Origin: Planctomycetota bacterium | GTDB lineage: Bacteria > Planctomycetota > Phycisphaerae > Phycisphaerales > SM1A02 | Reading direction: 5' to 3' | DNA length: 14,091 bases | Assembly: GCA_022567855.1 (NCBI GenBank) | Contig: JADFGE010000031.1 | Location: 1-14,091, forward strand | Part shown: positions 1 through 5,807 of the stretch, in pieces | Layout of the letters: the number at the start of each line of letters is the position of its first letter | Numbering within the stretch: the first letter of the stretch is position 1 | The notes under the pieces: generated by a model | What the model was told of the DNA's origin: nothing | Databases searched by the model: none | The model's input: only the letters and a program-made list of their open reading frames with translations | Translations under genes and position numbers: made by a program

Positions 1-1
1 G

Positions 2-85
2 CTCCGTGGAAGCGGACAGGACCCGGACACGCTCCGAGAAGTTGAAGACTGGATCGAGCGCATACGGGAGCGAGCATTCAGTTGA
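2..85 (+). CDS. Possible C-terminal end of a truncated upstream gene (function unknown)
   Basis: The second reading frame is open from the window edge to a TGA at 83-85 and encodes 27 residues. They look like a charged amphipathic helix (ending DTLREVEDWIERIRERAFS), which is plausible as a protein C-terminus. The stop overlaps by 8 bp the stop of the convergent membrane-protein gene, a common arrangement for convergent genes. The fragment is too short to assign to a family, and an 84-bp open frame can occur by chance in GC-rich DNA. Confidence 0.3.
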   Translation, partial: LRGSGQDPDTLREVEDWIERIRERAFS

Positions 86-641
86 TGATCAGGCCTACTG
101 TCAGGCCGACTAGCGTGCCTCCGAGCATGCCCCAGCGATTGGGCAGCATGAAGCGTGGCTCCTTCAGCAGATCGATGTAGTCCTGGTTGAGAGCCATGTA
201 ACGGGTCAACGCCTCATTGTATCCGGTCTCGAAGGCGGCTTCGTTCGCCTCGGCCAGCTCGATCATCTCGGGGGTCATGTCGATGCCGATCGCTTTGCCA
301 GTGGGCCCGACCACCTTGGCGGCCAGAAAGACGTCCAAGCCGCCCCCCGAGCCCAAGTCGACGACGACCTCGCCCGGCTCCTCGCCGCCGAGCATACTCA
401 GCAGGATCAGCAGGTTCACGCCGGCCACGAGCAGCCCCAGCCCTACGCCACCCCGCCAGCCGCGACCCGTTTTCCGCGCCAGCCCATACCCAGCCGCGAA
501 CAGCCACCCCGCCAGAACAACCGCCGCCAGCCATAGTGGGACAACGCCCGGCGGTATGACCGAGACATACAGGATCACCCACATCACGACGGTCGTGCCG
601 AAGCCGATCGTCAGAATGTCGCCGCCACGCTTACTGGCCAT
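78..641 (-). CDS. Small membrane protein containing an ArsM-like SAM-binding-motif fragment (chimera-like)
   Basis: The product is 187 aa and I do not recognise the full-length protein. Residues about 9-30, 33-55 and 65-84 are hydrophobic membrane segments. Residues about 87-135 then read almost exactly like the first third of the class I methyltransferase fold of arsenite methyltransferase (ArsM-type): PGEVVVDLGSGGGLDVFLAA at 89-108 and IGIDMTPEMIELA at 118-130. A polar stretch (136-166) and a last hydrophobic helix (171-186) follow. The rest of the methyltransferase fold, its later motifs and the ArsM cysteines are missing, so methylation activity is unlikely. I chose ATG 639-641 because the open frame upstream (to 992) is low-complexity, runs antisense into ctaB and crosses the divergent promoter region. 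A weak purine-rich AGGCGAG precedes the ATG. It could be a real fusion, a recombination product or an assembly artefact. Confidence 0.6.
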   Translation of the reverse strand: MASKRGGDILTIGFGTTVVMWVILYVSVIPPGVVPLWLAAVVLAGWLFAAGYGLARKTGRGWRGGVGLGLLVAGVNLLILLSMLGGEEPGEVVVDLGSGGGLDVFLAAKVVGPTGKAIGIDMTPEMIELAEANEAAFETGYNEALTRYMALNQDYIDLLKEPRFMLPNRWGMLGGTLVGLTVGLIIN

Positions 642-699
642 GTTCTCGCCTGCCGCCGGCCGTTTGGCCCGATTGGTCTCGCCCGTCCGATTGGAGCGA

Positions 700-705
700 T
701 ATACT
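700..705 (+). promoter_or_regulatory. Possible -10 hexamer in the divergent intergenic region
   Basis: TATACT differs from the TATAAT consensus at one position and lies 31 bp upstream of the GTG proposed for ctaB. No convincing -35 box lies at 16-18 bp; TTGGTC at 673-678 would give a 21-bp spacer. It is recorded as a weak candidate only. Confidence 0.2.
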
Positions 706-706
706 A

Positions 707-722
707 TGTGACGAAAATCACA
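707..722. promoter_or_regulatory. CRP/FNR-superfamily-like operator palindrome
   Basis: The sequence TGTGA-CGAAAA-TCACA is a perfect TGTGA-N6-TCACA dyad, the half-site arrangement recognised by CRP-type regulators. It sits between ctaB and the divergent membrane-protein gene. Its centre (714.5) is about 41-42 bp upstream of position 756, so it could act as a class II activator site for a start near 756; TTCTAT at 744-749 would be a poor -10. In that case translation would begin at the later ATG 841 of ctaB. If the TATACT at 700-705 is instead the -10, the site would sit over the start point and repress. Binding by a regulator is inferred. Confidence 0.4.
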
Positions 723-735
723 AACACCACCGCCC

Positions 736-1755
736 GTGCCTGCTTCTATCCTCCAATCTTCATTTCCCGACGCCGTGCTCGCTGACAACCCGCGGCCGAG
801 CGGTGTACGCTCGCTGACTCTCCGCCTGCCCGCACTGTATATGCAGCTCACCAAGGCCCGGCTCAGCGCGCTGGTCGTGGTCACGACCGCGGTGGGTTTC
901 ATCATGGCCTCGGCGGGATCAATCGACTGGCTGAGATTGCTGTGGACGGTGCTGGGGACAACCCTCGCCGCCGGCGGGGCCAGTGCGTTCAATCAACTGG
1001 CGGAGGTTCGACGCGACGGCTTGATGTCGCGCACCTGCACGCGACCGCTTCCCTCGGGCGCGATGAGCCTCACGCACAGCTTCGTCTTCGCCATGCTCCT
1101 GGCATTTGGCGGACTAGCCGGCCTGATGGTGATGGTGAATCTTGCGGCGGCCGGCTTGGCGCTGCTGACATTACTCATTTACCTCTTCGCCTATACGCCG
1201 CTGAAGACCCGCACGAGTCTGAACACGCTGGTGGGCGCGATCTGCGGGGCTATCCCGCCGATGATCGGCTGGGTCGCGGCCACCGGCACGCTGGACTATG
1301 GCGCTTGGATCCTCGCTCTGTTGCTGTTCGTGTGGCAGATTCCGCATTTCCTTGCCCTGGCCTGGCTGTATCGCAAGGACTACGAGCGCGGCGGGTTTGT
1401 CATGCTTCCGGTGATTGATCCGTCAGGGCGGCTCACCGGGCGTGTGGTTGTGCTCATGACGCTTGTGCTGCTTCCCTTGGGAGTTGCGGCCGCACTGTCG
1501 GGCTTGGCGGGCTGGCTCTATACGTTCGGCTCCGTCGCGCTCGGATTGTGGATGCTTCGGCTGGGACTACGCCTGCACGCGCAACGTTCCGATTCCAATG
1601 CGCGTCGCGTGTTTGTGGCCAGCCTCGTCTATCTACCCGCTTTGCTTTGCCTGATGGTCATAGACCGCGGACCGGCCGCTACCGGGGACAAAGTTCCACA
1701 CCTTGGGGTACTTGCCGCAGTCACGAGCGACATCGACGACATCGCAGGGCAATGA
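736..1755 (+). CDS. ctaB: Protoheme IX farnesyltransferase (heme O synthase)
   Basis: CtaB is a UbiA-family integral membrane prenyltransferase that adds a farnesyl group from farnesyl diphosphate to heme B, giving heme O, the precursor of heme A for the oxidase encoded nearby. The first aspartate-rich-type motif is N86-QLA-E90-VRR-D94 followed by MSRTCTRPLPSG (97-108). The glutamate at the second position replaces the more usual aspartate. YTPLKTRTSLNTLVGAICG (153-171), PPMIGWVAATG (174-184), and DYERGGFVMLPVI (215-227) are family signatures. About nine hydrophobic helices follow the N-terminus. The start is uncertain: GTG 736 gives 339 aa, but GTG 775 or ATG 841 (residue 36, QLTKARLSALVVVTTAVGF region) would also keep the conserved core, and none has a clear Shine-Dalgarno. 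Its stop overlaps the next gene. Heme A synthase (CtaA) is not in the window. Confidence 0.95.
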   Translation: MPASILQSSFPDAVLADNPRPSGVRSLTLRLPALYMQLTKARLSALVVVTTAVGFIMASAGSIDWLRLLWTVLGTTLAAGGASAFNQLAEVRRDGLMSRTCTRPLPSGAMSLTHSFVFAMLLAFGGLAGLMVMVNLAAAGLALLTLLIYLFAYTPLKTRTSLNTLVGAICGAIPPMIGWVAATGTLDYGAWILALLLFVWQIPHFLALAWLYRKDYERGGFVMLPVIDPSGRLTGRVVVLMTLVLLPLGVAAALSGLAGWLYTFGSVALGLWMLRLGLRLHAQRSDSNARRVFVASLVYLPALLCLMVIDRGPAATGDKVPHLGVLAAVTSDIDDIAGQ

Positions 1756-2822
1756 TGACACCCCGCCCAACACACCAGCCGCGCCTGTTGACCATCCGCA
1801 GCGGCGGATGGGTGCTCGTATTGGCCGGCGCATGCACGCTGGCGATACTCATCTTGGTGGTCATTGAGATTCGCCCCCCGCTCATCGGCAAGCACGGCGA
1901 CCTGGCCAGTTATGGCTTCGACCTCACGACGTGCCTCATACCGCAAGATCAGATTGTCACCGGCGGTCTGCGTAAGGACGCGCAGCAGGCCCTCGTCGAT
2001 CCGGCTGTCATCGACGGCGACGAGATTACCGATCTCAACGCCCAGCTCTATGGCAAGTATCTCGTTTCGTCCGATCGCGTGATCGGCGTCGAGATCAACG
2101 GTGAATCGCGCGCCTACCCGCTTCTGGTTCTGAACTGTCACGAAATCGTCAACGACACGCTCGGCGGGGTGGCGATTGCCGTTACGTACAACCCGCTCTG
2201 CGACAGCACCGTCGTATTCGAACGAGAGGTGGCCGGCGAGACGCTTCAGTTCGGGGTCAGCGGACTACTCTATAACTCGAACCTGATGATGTTTGATCGC
2301 AGGCCCGACGCTCAGGGCGAGAGCCTGTGGAGCCAACTGTTGGGTCGTGCGATCGCCGGGCCTGCCGCCGAATCCGGACGTGAACTGACGGCTGTGCCTG
2401 CGTCAGTGATCCGCTGGGCGGATTGGCTGGCGTTCCATCCGCAAACCACCGTGCTGGCGCTCGATCCAAAGATGTTCAAGCGATACAAGGGAACCAGCTA
2501 CGAGACTTATTTTCTCTCTCAGAAGCTGTGGTTCGAGGTCAATCCGCCGCCGCCGGAGGGTGAGCTTGCGATGAAAGAACGACTGCTGATCGTCGAGGCG
2601 CCAGACGAGCGGCGCGTGTACCCGCTGGCGCTGATTGCCGGGCGGGCCGATCCGGCCGGGCGGTGGACCGACTCGCTTGGGGGCGTTGATGTCGAGTTTG
2701 TTTGCACCACCGATCCGCGCACGGTTCATGTCGCGTCCACAAGCGGAGGCAACGTCATCACCCGCTACGCCATGTGGTTCGCCTGGCACGCGATGTACCC
2801 GGACGATAAGCCGGTTCAGTGA
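1752..2822 (+). CDS. Membrane-anchored DUF3179 domain protein
   Basis: The product is 356 aa. Residues 18-40 form a single hydrophobic N-terminal helix, so the bulk of the protein is probably periplasmic. Residues about 100-240 carry the DUF3179 hallmarks: AYPLLVLNCHEIVNDTLGG (121-139), VTYNPLCDSTVVF (144-156), FGVSGLLYNSNLMMFDR (167-183), and SLWSQLLGRAIAGP (191-204). In many relatives the third block reads CPLC; here the first cysteine is Asn147 and only Cys150 remains. The biochemical function of the family is not known to me. The start is ATG 1752 (a second ATG follows at 1755); ATGA overlaps the ctaB stop, so translation is probably coupled and a role linked to heme or oxidase biogenesis is possible but unproven. 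Its last ~85 bp are duplicated at 3461-3546. Confidence 0.85.
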   Translation: MMTPRPTHQPRLLTIRSGGWVLVLAGACTLAILILVVIEIRPPLIGKHGDLASYGFDLTTCLIPQDQIVTGGLRKDAQQALVDPAVIDGDEITDLNAQLYGKYLVSSDRVIGVEINGESRAYPLLVLNCHEIVNDTLGGVAIAVTYNPLCDSTVVFEREVAGETLQFGVSGLLYNSNLMMFDRRPDAQGESLWSQLLGRAIAGPAAESGRELTAVPASVIRWADWLAFHPQTTVLALDPKMFKRYKGTSYETYFLSQKLWFEVNPPPPEGELAMKERLLIVEAPDERRVYPLALIAGRADPAGRWTDSLGGVDVEFVCTTDPRTVHVASTSGGNVITRYAMWFAWHAMYPDDKPVQ

Positions 2823-2871
2823 ATGTCGATAATGAGGTACCGGCAAGAAAGCGCATCGGGCGGTCTGGTAC

Positions 2872-3177
2872 TCAGTTCAAACCAAGAACTCTCAGAAGGC
2901 AGTCGGGCCATCTCGGAGGATCGACTGCCGCAACCTCTCGGCAGAACCGTTCGACGGCCTCAAGACTCGTGTGGCGCGTGCCGCTCAGCACAATCGTTTC
3001 AAGACGCACGCCCTGACATCCAACTCGGATCAGTTCCTCGATCGACGCCTGGCTGGCTGTTACTTCTCGATTCAACGTCAGGAAGCGCGCCGCCTCGCCA
3101 AGAGTCAGTAGCTCTTCGCCGCGAACTCGCGCGGCGTCCGCGATCTTGACGTTTCGATCGCTTGAATTAGAATGCAT
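2872..3177 (-). CDS. Small DUF1580-like protein (putative helix-turn-helix)
   Basis: The product is 101 aa and soluble. Residues about 20-83 (EELLTLGEAARFL, then IRVGCQGVRLETIVLSGTRHTSLEAVERF) follow the layout of the planctomycete DUF1580 family, which resembles an excisionase/MerR-type winged helix: an initial 'LTLxEAA' helix, 'GVRLE', and a 'TSxEAVxRF' terminal helix. ATG 3175-3177 was chosen over a start 9 codons earlier because AAGGAG sits 10 nt upstream, a strong ribosome binding site. It is convergent with the DUF3179 gene and isolated from the cox operon. DNA binding is inferred. Such genes often accompany mobile or accessory DNA, which fits the duplicated gene end on its far side. 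Family assignment is by eye. Confidence 0.65.
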   Translation of the reverse strand: MHSNSSDRNVKIADAARVRGEELLTLGEAARFLTLNREVTASQASIEELIRVGCQGVRLETIVLSGTRHTSLEAVERFCREVAAVDPPRWPDCLLRVLGLN

Positions 3178-3230
3178 TTGGCCAATCTCCTTTTCAAAAC
3201 GCAATGCGAATTGGACTTGGTCTCGAAATT

Positions 3231-3264
3231 GGGCCCTGCCGGTGGTTGCACACCGGCGGGGCCC
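3231..3264. terminator. Strong hairpin, possible terminator
   Basis: GGGCCC-T-GCCGGTG, loop GTTGCA, CACCGGC-G-GGGCCC forms a 14-bp stem with one U-G pair on the plus strand and a 6-nt loop. Only short T-containing tails flank it (TTCGTT on the plus side, AATTT on the minus side), so it is a weak intrinsic terminator at best. It lies about 50 bp upstream of the DUF1580-like gene and could insulate it from read-through of the cox operon. Confidence 0.4.
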
Positions 3265-3460
3265 TTCGTTATTCAGAGCAGGGCACTAGCAAAGCGCAGT
3301 GCCTAAATCTAACAAAGAGATCTGAGCCATACGTTCGCCTCTTACGTTGGCTCGCTATCATGCTAGGCCGCGCGGATTCAAGAAGTCAAGCGAGGTGCCT
3401 CTACGACCACATGGGAGGCGGTTTTGGCAGTCCGGCTAGCAGGAATCACTGTCGGGGATC

Positions 3461-3546
3461 CCACAAGCGGAGGCAACAGCATCACCCGCTACGCCATGTG
3501 GTTCGCTTGGCACGCGATGTACCCGGACGATAAGCCGGTGCCGTGA
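3461..3546 (+). pseudogene. Orphan duplicate of the DUF3179 gene 3' end
   Basis: About 85 bp here repeat positions 2737-2822 with only a handful of differences. In frame they encode TSGGNSITRYAMWFAWHAMY followed by PDDKPVP and a stop, against TSGGNVITRYAMWFAWHAMY and PDDKPVQ in the intact gene. Upstream the frame is open only back to a TAG at 3364-3366, lacks a start and does not resemble DUF3179. It is therefore a gene-end remnant: either the relic of a tandem second copy or the target-site duplication left by an insertion. The two copies stand in direct orientation, flanking the DUF1580-like gene. Confidence 0.8.
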
Positions 3547-3569
3547 AGTCCGCACATTGCGAATCAGAG

Positions 3570-3605
3570 CCGGGGCGTCCCCGCCCCGGAGCGGGCGCAG
3601 CCCGC
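3570..3605 (+). terminator. Paired hairpins, the second followed by TTTTCTT
   Basis: CCGGGGCG-TCCC-CGCCCCGG (3570-3589) is directly followed by GCGGGC-GCA-GCCCGC (3591-3605) and TTTTCTT. The second hairpin plus T-run has the form of an intrinsic terminator for plus-strand transcription. It would stop transcripts coming from ctaB-DUF3179 before they run antisense into the cox operon. Confidence 0.5.
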
Positions 3606-3632
3606 TTTTCTTCATGTGTTGCGCAACTCCCC

Positions 3633-3688
3633 GCAGCTGCGTCGCCGATCGACGGCGACACAGCTGCCCGGGCTGGGGACAGCCCGGG
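3633..3688 (-). terminator. Two GC-rich hairpins just past the end of the cox operon
   Basis: GCAGCTG-C-GTCGCCG, loop ATCGA, CGGCGAC-A-CAGCTGC (3633-3667) is a 15-position stem with one mismatch. CCCGGGCT-GGGGAC-AGCCCGGG (3667-3688) is an 8-bp stem. They begin 23 bp downstream of the last cox-operon stop codon. Neither has a T-run on the minus strand, so they may stabilise the mRNA 3' end or be REP-like elements rather than true terminators. Confidence 0.45.
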
Positions 3689-3710
3689 TCGGACATGAAA
3701 CTGCGCTTTG

Positions 3711-4319
3711 CTACGTTCCTAACAGCAGCGTCGCGAACAGCACGAGCCACACGCCGTCCAGGAAATACCAGTACATCGCGCAGTAGCGCACGCCGGGGTA
3801 GTAACTGGGCGAGTATCGACCGCAGGCCGCGCGCAGCGTGACGATCGTCAGCGGTATCAATCCGCCAATAACGTGCAGCGCATGCATGCCCGTCAACACA
3901 TAGAACCCTGTGAGAAGAAAACGGGTCTGCGATTGGCTTAGCGCCGCCGCCAGCGGCGCGGCCCATTGGACCCAGCAGCGCGTTTGTACTCCAAGGAAGG
4001 CCAGGCCCAGCCCGGTGGTTGCCAGCAACCCGAGTTGAAGCTGTCCGGAGCGATTGTTGCGAATGCTCGTAAGCGCCCAGTGCATGGCGCCGCTACTGGC
4101 TAACAACAGTGCCGTGCTGAACCACAGCCCGCGGGGAAGCGCCGGAAGGTCGAGGGCCGCGTCACGCCCCGCCCCCAGCCGAATCACCCAATAGCCCAGT
4201 ACACTGGCCCCGAAGAGTATCGTCAGCGCCGCGAGAAAGAACCACAACCCCAACGTGCCCGCTGAGACTTGCGCCTCGTGCTTAGCAAACGGCGACGACC
4301 CGGCGGAGTCCGCCATCAT
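3711..4319 (-). CDS. Cytochrome c oxidase subunit III-like protein (divergent second copy)
   Basis: The 202-aa product has about five membrane helices (roughly 20-43, 63-83, 95-113, 133-160, 181-201), matching the CoxC fold without its first two helices, as in many bacterial subunits III. LTGMHALHVIGG (142-153) and YWYFLDGVWLVLF (183-195) are recognisable subunit III signatures. Two features differ from coxC in this operon: the acidic residue in the first helix (FLATE there) is lost (FLAAL here), and the usual YWHxVD is YWYFLD. ATG 4317-4319 overlaps the coxD stop by ATGA, so translation is coupled; a second ATG follows at 4314-4316. It is the last gene of the operon and may be an accessory or assembly subunit. 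The paralogue role is inferred. Confidence 0.85.
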   Translation of the reverse strand: MMADSAGSSPFAKHEAQVSAGTLGLWFFLAALTILFGASVLGYWVIRLGAGRDAALDLPALPRGLWFSTALLLASSGAMHWALTSIRNNRSGQLQLGLLATTGLGLAFLGVQTRCWVQWAAPLAAALSQSQTRFLLTGFYVLTGMHALHVIGGLIPLTIVTLRAACGRYSPSYYPGVRYCAMYWYFLDGVWLVLFATLLLGT

Positions 4320-4690
4320 TCCCCTAATACGTTCAGCTTCTCCACCACCTTCGGGGCGTCGCCGGGGTCGAGATTGCCGGCGTACTCAGTCGTATCCGTC
4401 AAGGCGAAGCTGATGAACAGCGCCACAAACGCCAGCGAGGTCACGAAGACGATCCCGTGGAACGGCCGATCGTACCGCAGGTGCATGAAGAACATGACGA
4501 CGAGCGTGCCCTTGACAACCGCAATACCCAGGGCGATCCAGATATTGAGATTCCCGACGTCGAAGCTCGCGGCCCAGACGGTGAGCAAGGTCAGCGCGAG
4601 CAGCCCCATTCCCGTTACCAAGAGAATGCGCACGGGAACGACGTGCCCGACCTCGGGATGCCCTTCGTGTTGTGATGATTCGGTGGCCAT
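4316..4690 (-). CDS. coxD: Cytochrome c oxidase subunit IV, prokaryotic type
   Basis: The 124-aa product has three membrane helices (about 20-40, 48-68, 78-98), the topology of bacterial caa3/aa3 subunit IV. The central block NLNIWIALGIAVVKGTLVVM (47-66) followed by FFMHLRYD (67-74) is the family signature, including the lysine of helix 2 and the HLRYD loop. The subunit supports oxidase assembly or stability and has no cofactor. The start codon is preceded by a purine run (AGGTAAGAAAAAAGAGAC) belonging to the repeat that fills the gap after coxC. Its stop overlaps the next gene by 4 bp. Confidence 0.92.
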   Translation of the reverse strand: MATESSQHEGHPEVGHVVPVRILLVTGMGLLALTLLTVWAASFDVGNLNIWIALGIAVVKGTLVVMFFMHLRYDRPFHGIVFVTSLAFVALFISFALTDTTEYAGNLDPGDAPKVVEKLNVLGE

Positions 4691-4695
4691 GTCTC

Positions 4696-4742
4696 TTTTT
4701 TCTTACCTAATGCCTAGTGCCAAATGCCTAATCCCTAATGCC
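4696..4742 (-). repeat. Degenerate heptamer array, five units, between coxC and coxD
   Basis: On the minus strand the gap reads GGCATTA, GGGATTA, GGCATTT, GGCACTA, GGCATTA and then GGTAAGAAAAAA: five 7-nt units (4708-4742) ending in a shared AGGTAAGAAAAAA (4696-4708). It starts three bases after the coxC stop and supplies the purine run before the coxD start codon. A three-unit version lies at 9875-9907. Confidence 0.85.
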
Positions 4743-4745
4743 TTC

Positions 4746-5648
4746 CTATATCAGATAGAACAGCGGGAACAAGAAGATCCATATCAGATCGACGATGTGC
4801 CAGTACAGCCCACCGAGATCGACGGGCGTGAAGTATTTTTCATTGAAGCGCCCCTTCACGGCTCCGATCAGCAGCCAGATCATCACGCCCACGCCCCCGA
4901 GCACGTGCAGGCCGTGCAGACCCGTCATCATAAAGTAGATATTGAAGAACATATGGGCGTTTGCCGGCCGATCTTCACGCTGCAGCGCGTGCATTTCATG
5001 CTCGGCATGGTCATCGGTATGCACCGTATCGGTCAGCGCAAGTTCTTCCAGGCCCGAAGGCCCTTGACCGGGCGGTACGACGGTTGAAATCTCCACCAGA
5101 ATGTCGGCCGGGAGCCCTAGCTCTTCGATCGAGCGCGCTTCGGTATCAGGAACAGGCACTACAAGTTGCCCTGCTCCGGGCACGGGCAGGTTGTCATCCC
5201 ACGTACGCGAACGATCTGAGGGTTTGTCATAGAAGTACGCGCCGGGGAACCAGCCCTCGTTGAACTTGTGGCTGTACTCGACATACTTGATCCCCAGGAA
5301 GCCCCCGGCGCCGGCGAGTGTCAGCAGCAAACCGATGATCAAACCCTTGCGGTTCCCCCGCTGAGCACAGGTCACGGCCCAGGCCATGGTCAGGCTGCTG
5401 AGAATGAGGACGACGGTGTTGATCGCGCCCATCGTCGTATCGAGGTACTGGCTGCCGAACTTGAACAGCTCCGGGTGGTTGCCGCGCCAGACTGCGTATC
5501 CGACGAACAATCCGCCGAAGAGCAGGACCTCGGTGGCCAGGAACAGCCACATCCCCAGCTTGCCCGCTTCGAACTGCTGCTTGGGCGTATCCCAGTGGTG
5601 AGCCAGGAAGTCGGGGTGATCGTGTGTAGTTGAGGCAGTCGTCGTCAT
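4746..5648 (-). CDS. coxC: Cytochrome c oxidase subunit III
   Basis: The 300-aa protein is the main CoxC. AGKLGMWLFLATEVLLFGGL (28-47) carries the conserved glutamate E40. Helices follow at about 70-95 and 102-122, then FFNIYFMMTGLHGLHVLGG (234-252) and LYWHIVDLIWIFLFPLFYL (281-299), which keeps the YWHxVD signature. Between helix 3 (ends near 125) and the FNIYFMM helix lies a polar insert of about 100 residues (roughly 130-232), clearly longer than in typical subunits III and rich in acidic residues, prolines and histidines (HTDDHAEHEMHALQ). Start ATG 5646-5648 is preferred; an in-frame GTG at 5660 would add four residues and neither has a strong ribosome binding site. The gene is set apart from coxA by an inverted-repeat element. 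Confidence 0.93.
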   Translation of the reverse strand: MTTTASTTHDHPDFLAHHWDTPKQQFEAGKLGMWLFLATEVLLFGGLFVGYAVWRGNHPELFKFGSQYLDTTMGAINTVVLILSSLTMAWAVTCAQRGNRKGLIIGLLLTLAGAGGFLGIKYVEYSHKFNEGWFPGAYFYDKPSDRSRTWDDNLPVPGAGQLVVPVPDTEARSIEELGLPADILVEISTVVPPGQGPSGLEELALTDTVHTDDHAEHEMHALQREDRPANAHMFFNIYFMMTGLHGLHVLGGVGVMIWLLIGAVKGRFNEKYFTPVDLGGLYWHIVDLIWIFLFPLFYLI

Positions 5649-5671
5649 ATTTCCATACACTCGGAGAGGAA

Positions 5672-5795
5672 TTCACCGCAGAGGCGCAGAGGGCTTGGGG
5701 AAGGTTTCGCGGAGTTGGATGCCATCAAGTCGTTTTCCATAAACTTAAGAAGTTCTTTTTTCTTACCTCTGCGTTCTCTGCGCCTCTGCGGTGAA
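5672..5795. repeat. 124-bp MITE-like element with 20-bp perfect terminal inverted repeats
   Basis: TTCACCGCAGAGGCGCAGAG (5672-5691) is exactly complementary to CTCTGCGCCTCTGCGGTGAA (5776-5795), leaving 84 bp between. The right arm extends into further CGCAGAG units and then AGGTAAGAAAAAA on the minus strand (5756-5768), the same 13-mer that ends the heptamer array at 4696-4708. The element fills most of the 159-bp coxA-coxC gap and would form a long stem-loop in the operon mRNA. No coding capacity is evident. Transposon origin is inferred from the terminal repeats only. Confidence 0.8.
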
Positions 5796-5807
5796 AATTA
5801 TTCTGAT

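Larger units (their letters stand above)
3178..3710. other. Accessory intergenic region with repeats and no intact gene
   Basis: This 533-bp stretch holds the 3231-3264 hairpin, the duplicated DUF3179 gene end and the palindrome cluster described separately. The open frames across it are not convincing genes. I saw no recognisable coding or RNA feature in 3265-3460. Confidence 0.6.

Noticed and set aside
642..992. N-terminal extension of the minus-strand membrane protein up to position 992
   Set aside because: The extra 117 residues are low-complexity, have no domain, cross the divergent promoter region and lie antisense to the conserved start of ctaB. ATG 641 is immediately followed by a normal membrane-protein N-terminus.
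3204..3533. 109-residue plus-strand open frame across the repeat region
   Set aside because: It reads through the hairpin and then through the duplicated DUF3179 end in the wrong frame, and shows no protein-like features.
4708..4742. CRISPR array or telomere-like end for the heptamer repeats
   Set aside because: The units are only 7 nt with no spacers, and coding sequence of one operon continues on both sides.
5741..5767. Plus-strand intrinsic terminator at AACTTAAGAAGTT followed by TTTTTT
   Set aside because: The stem has only five AT-rich pairs and no plus-strand gene precedes it; the T-run is explained by the shared repeat motif.
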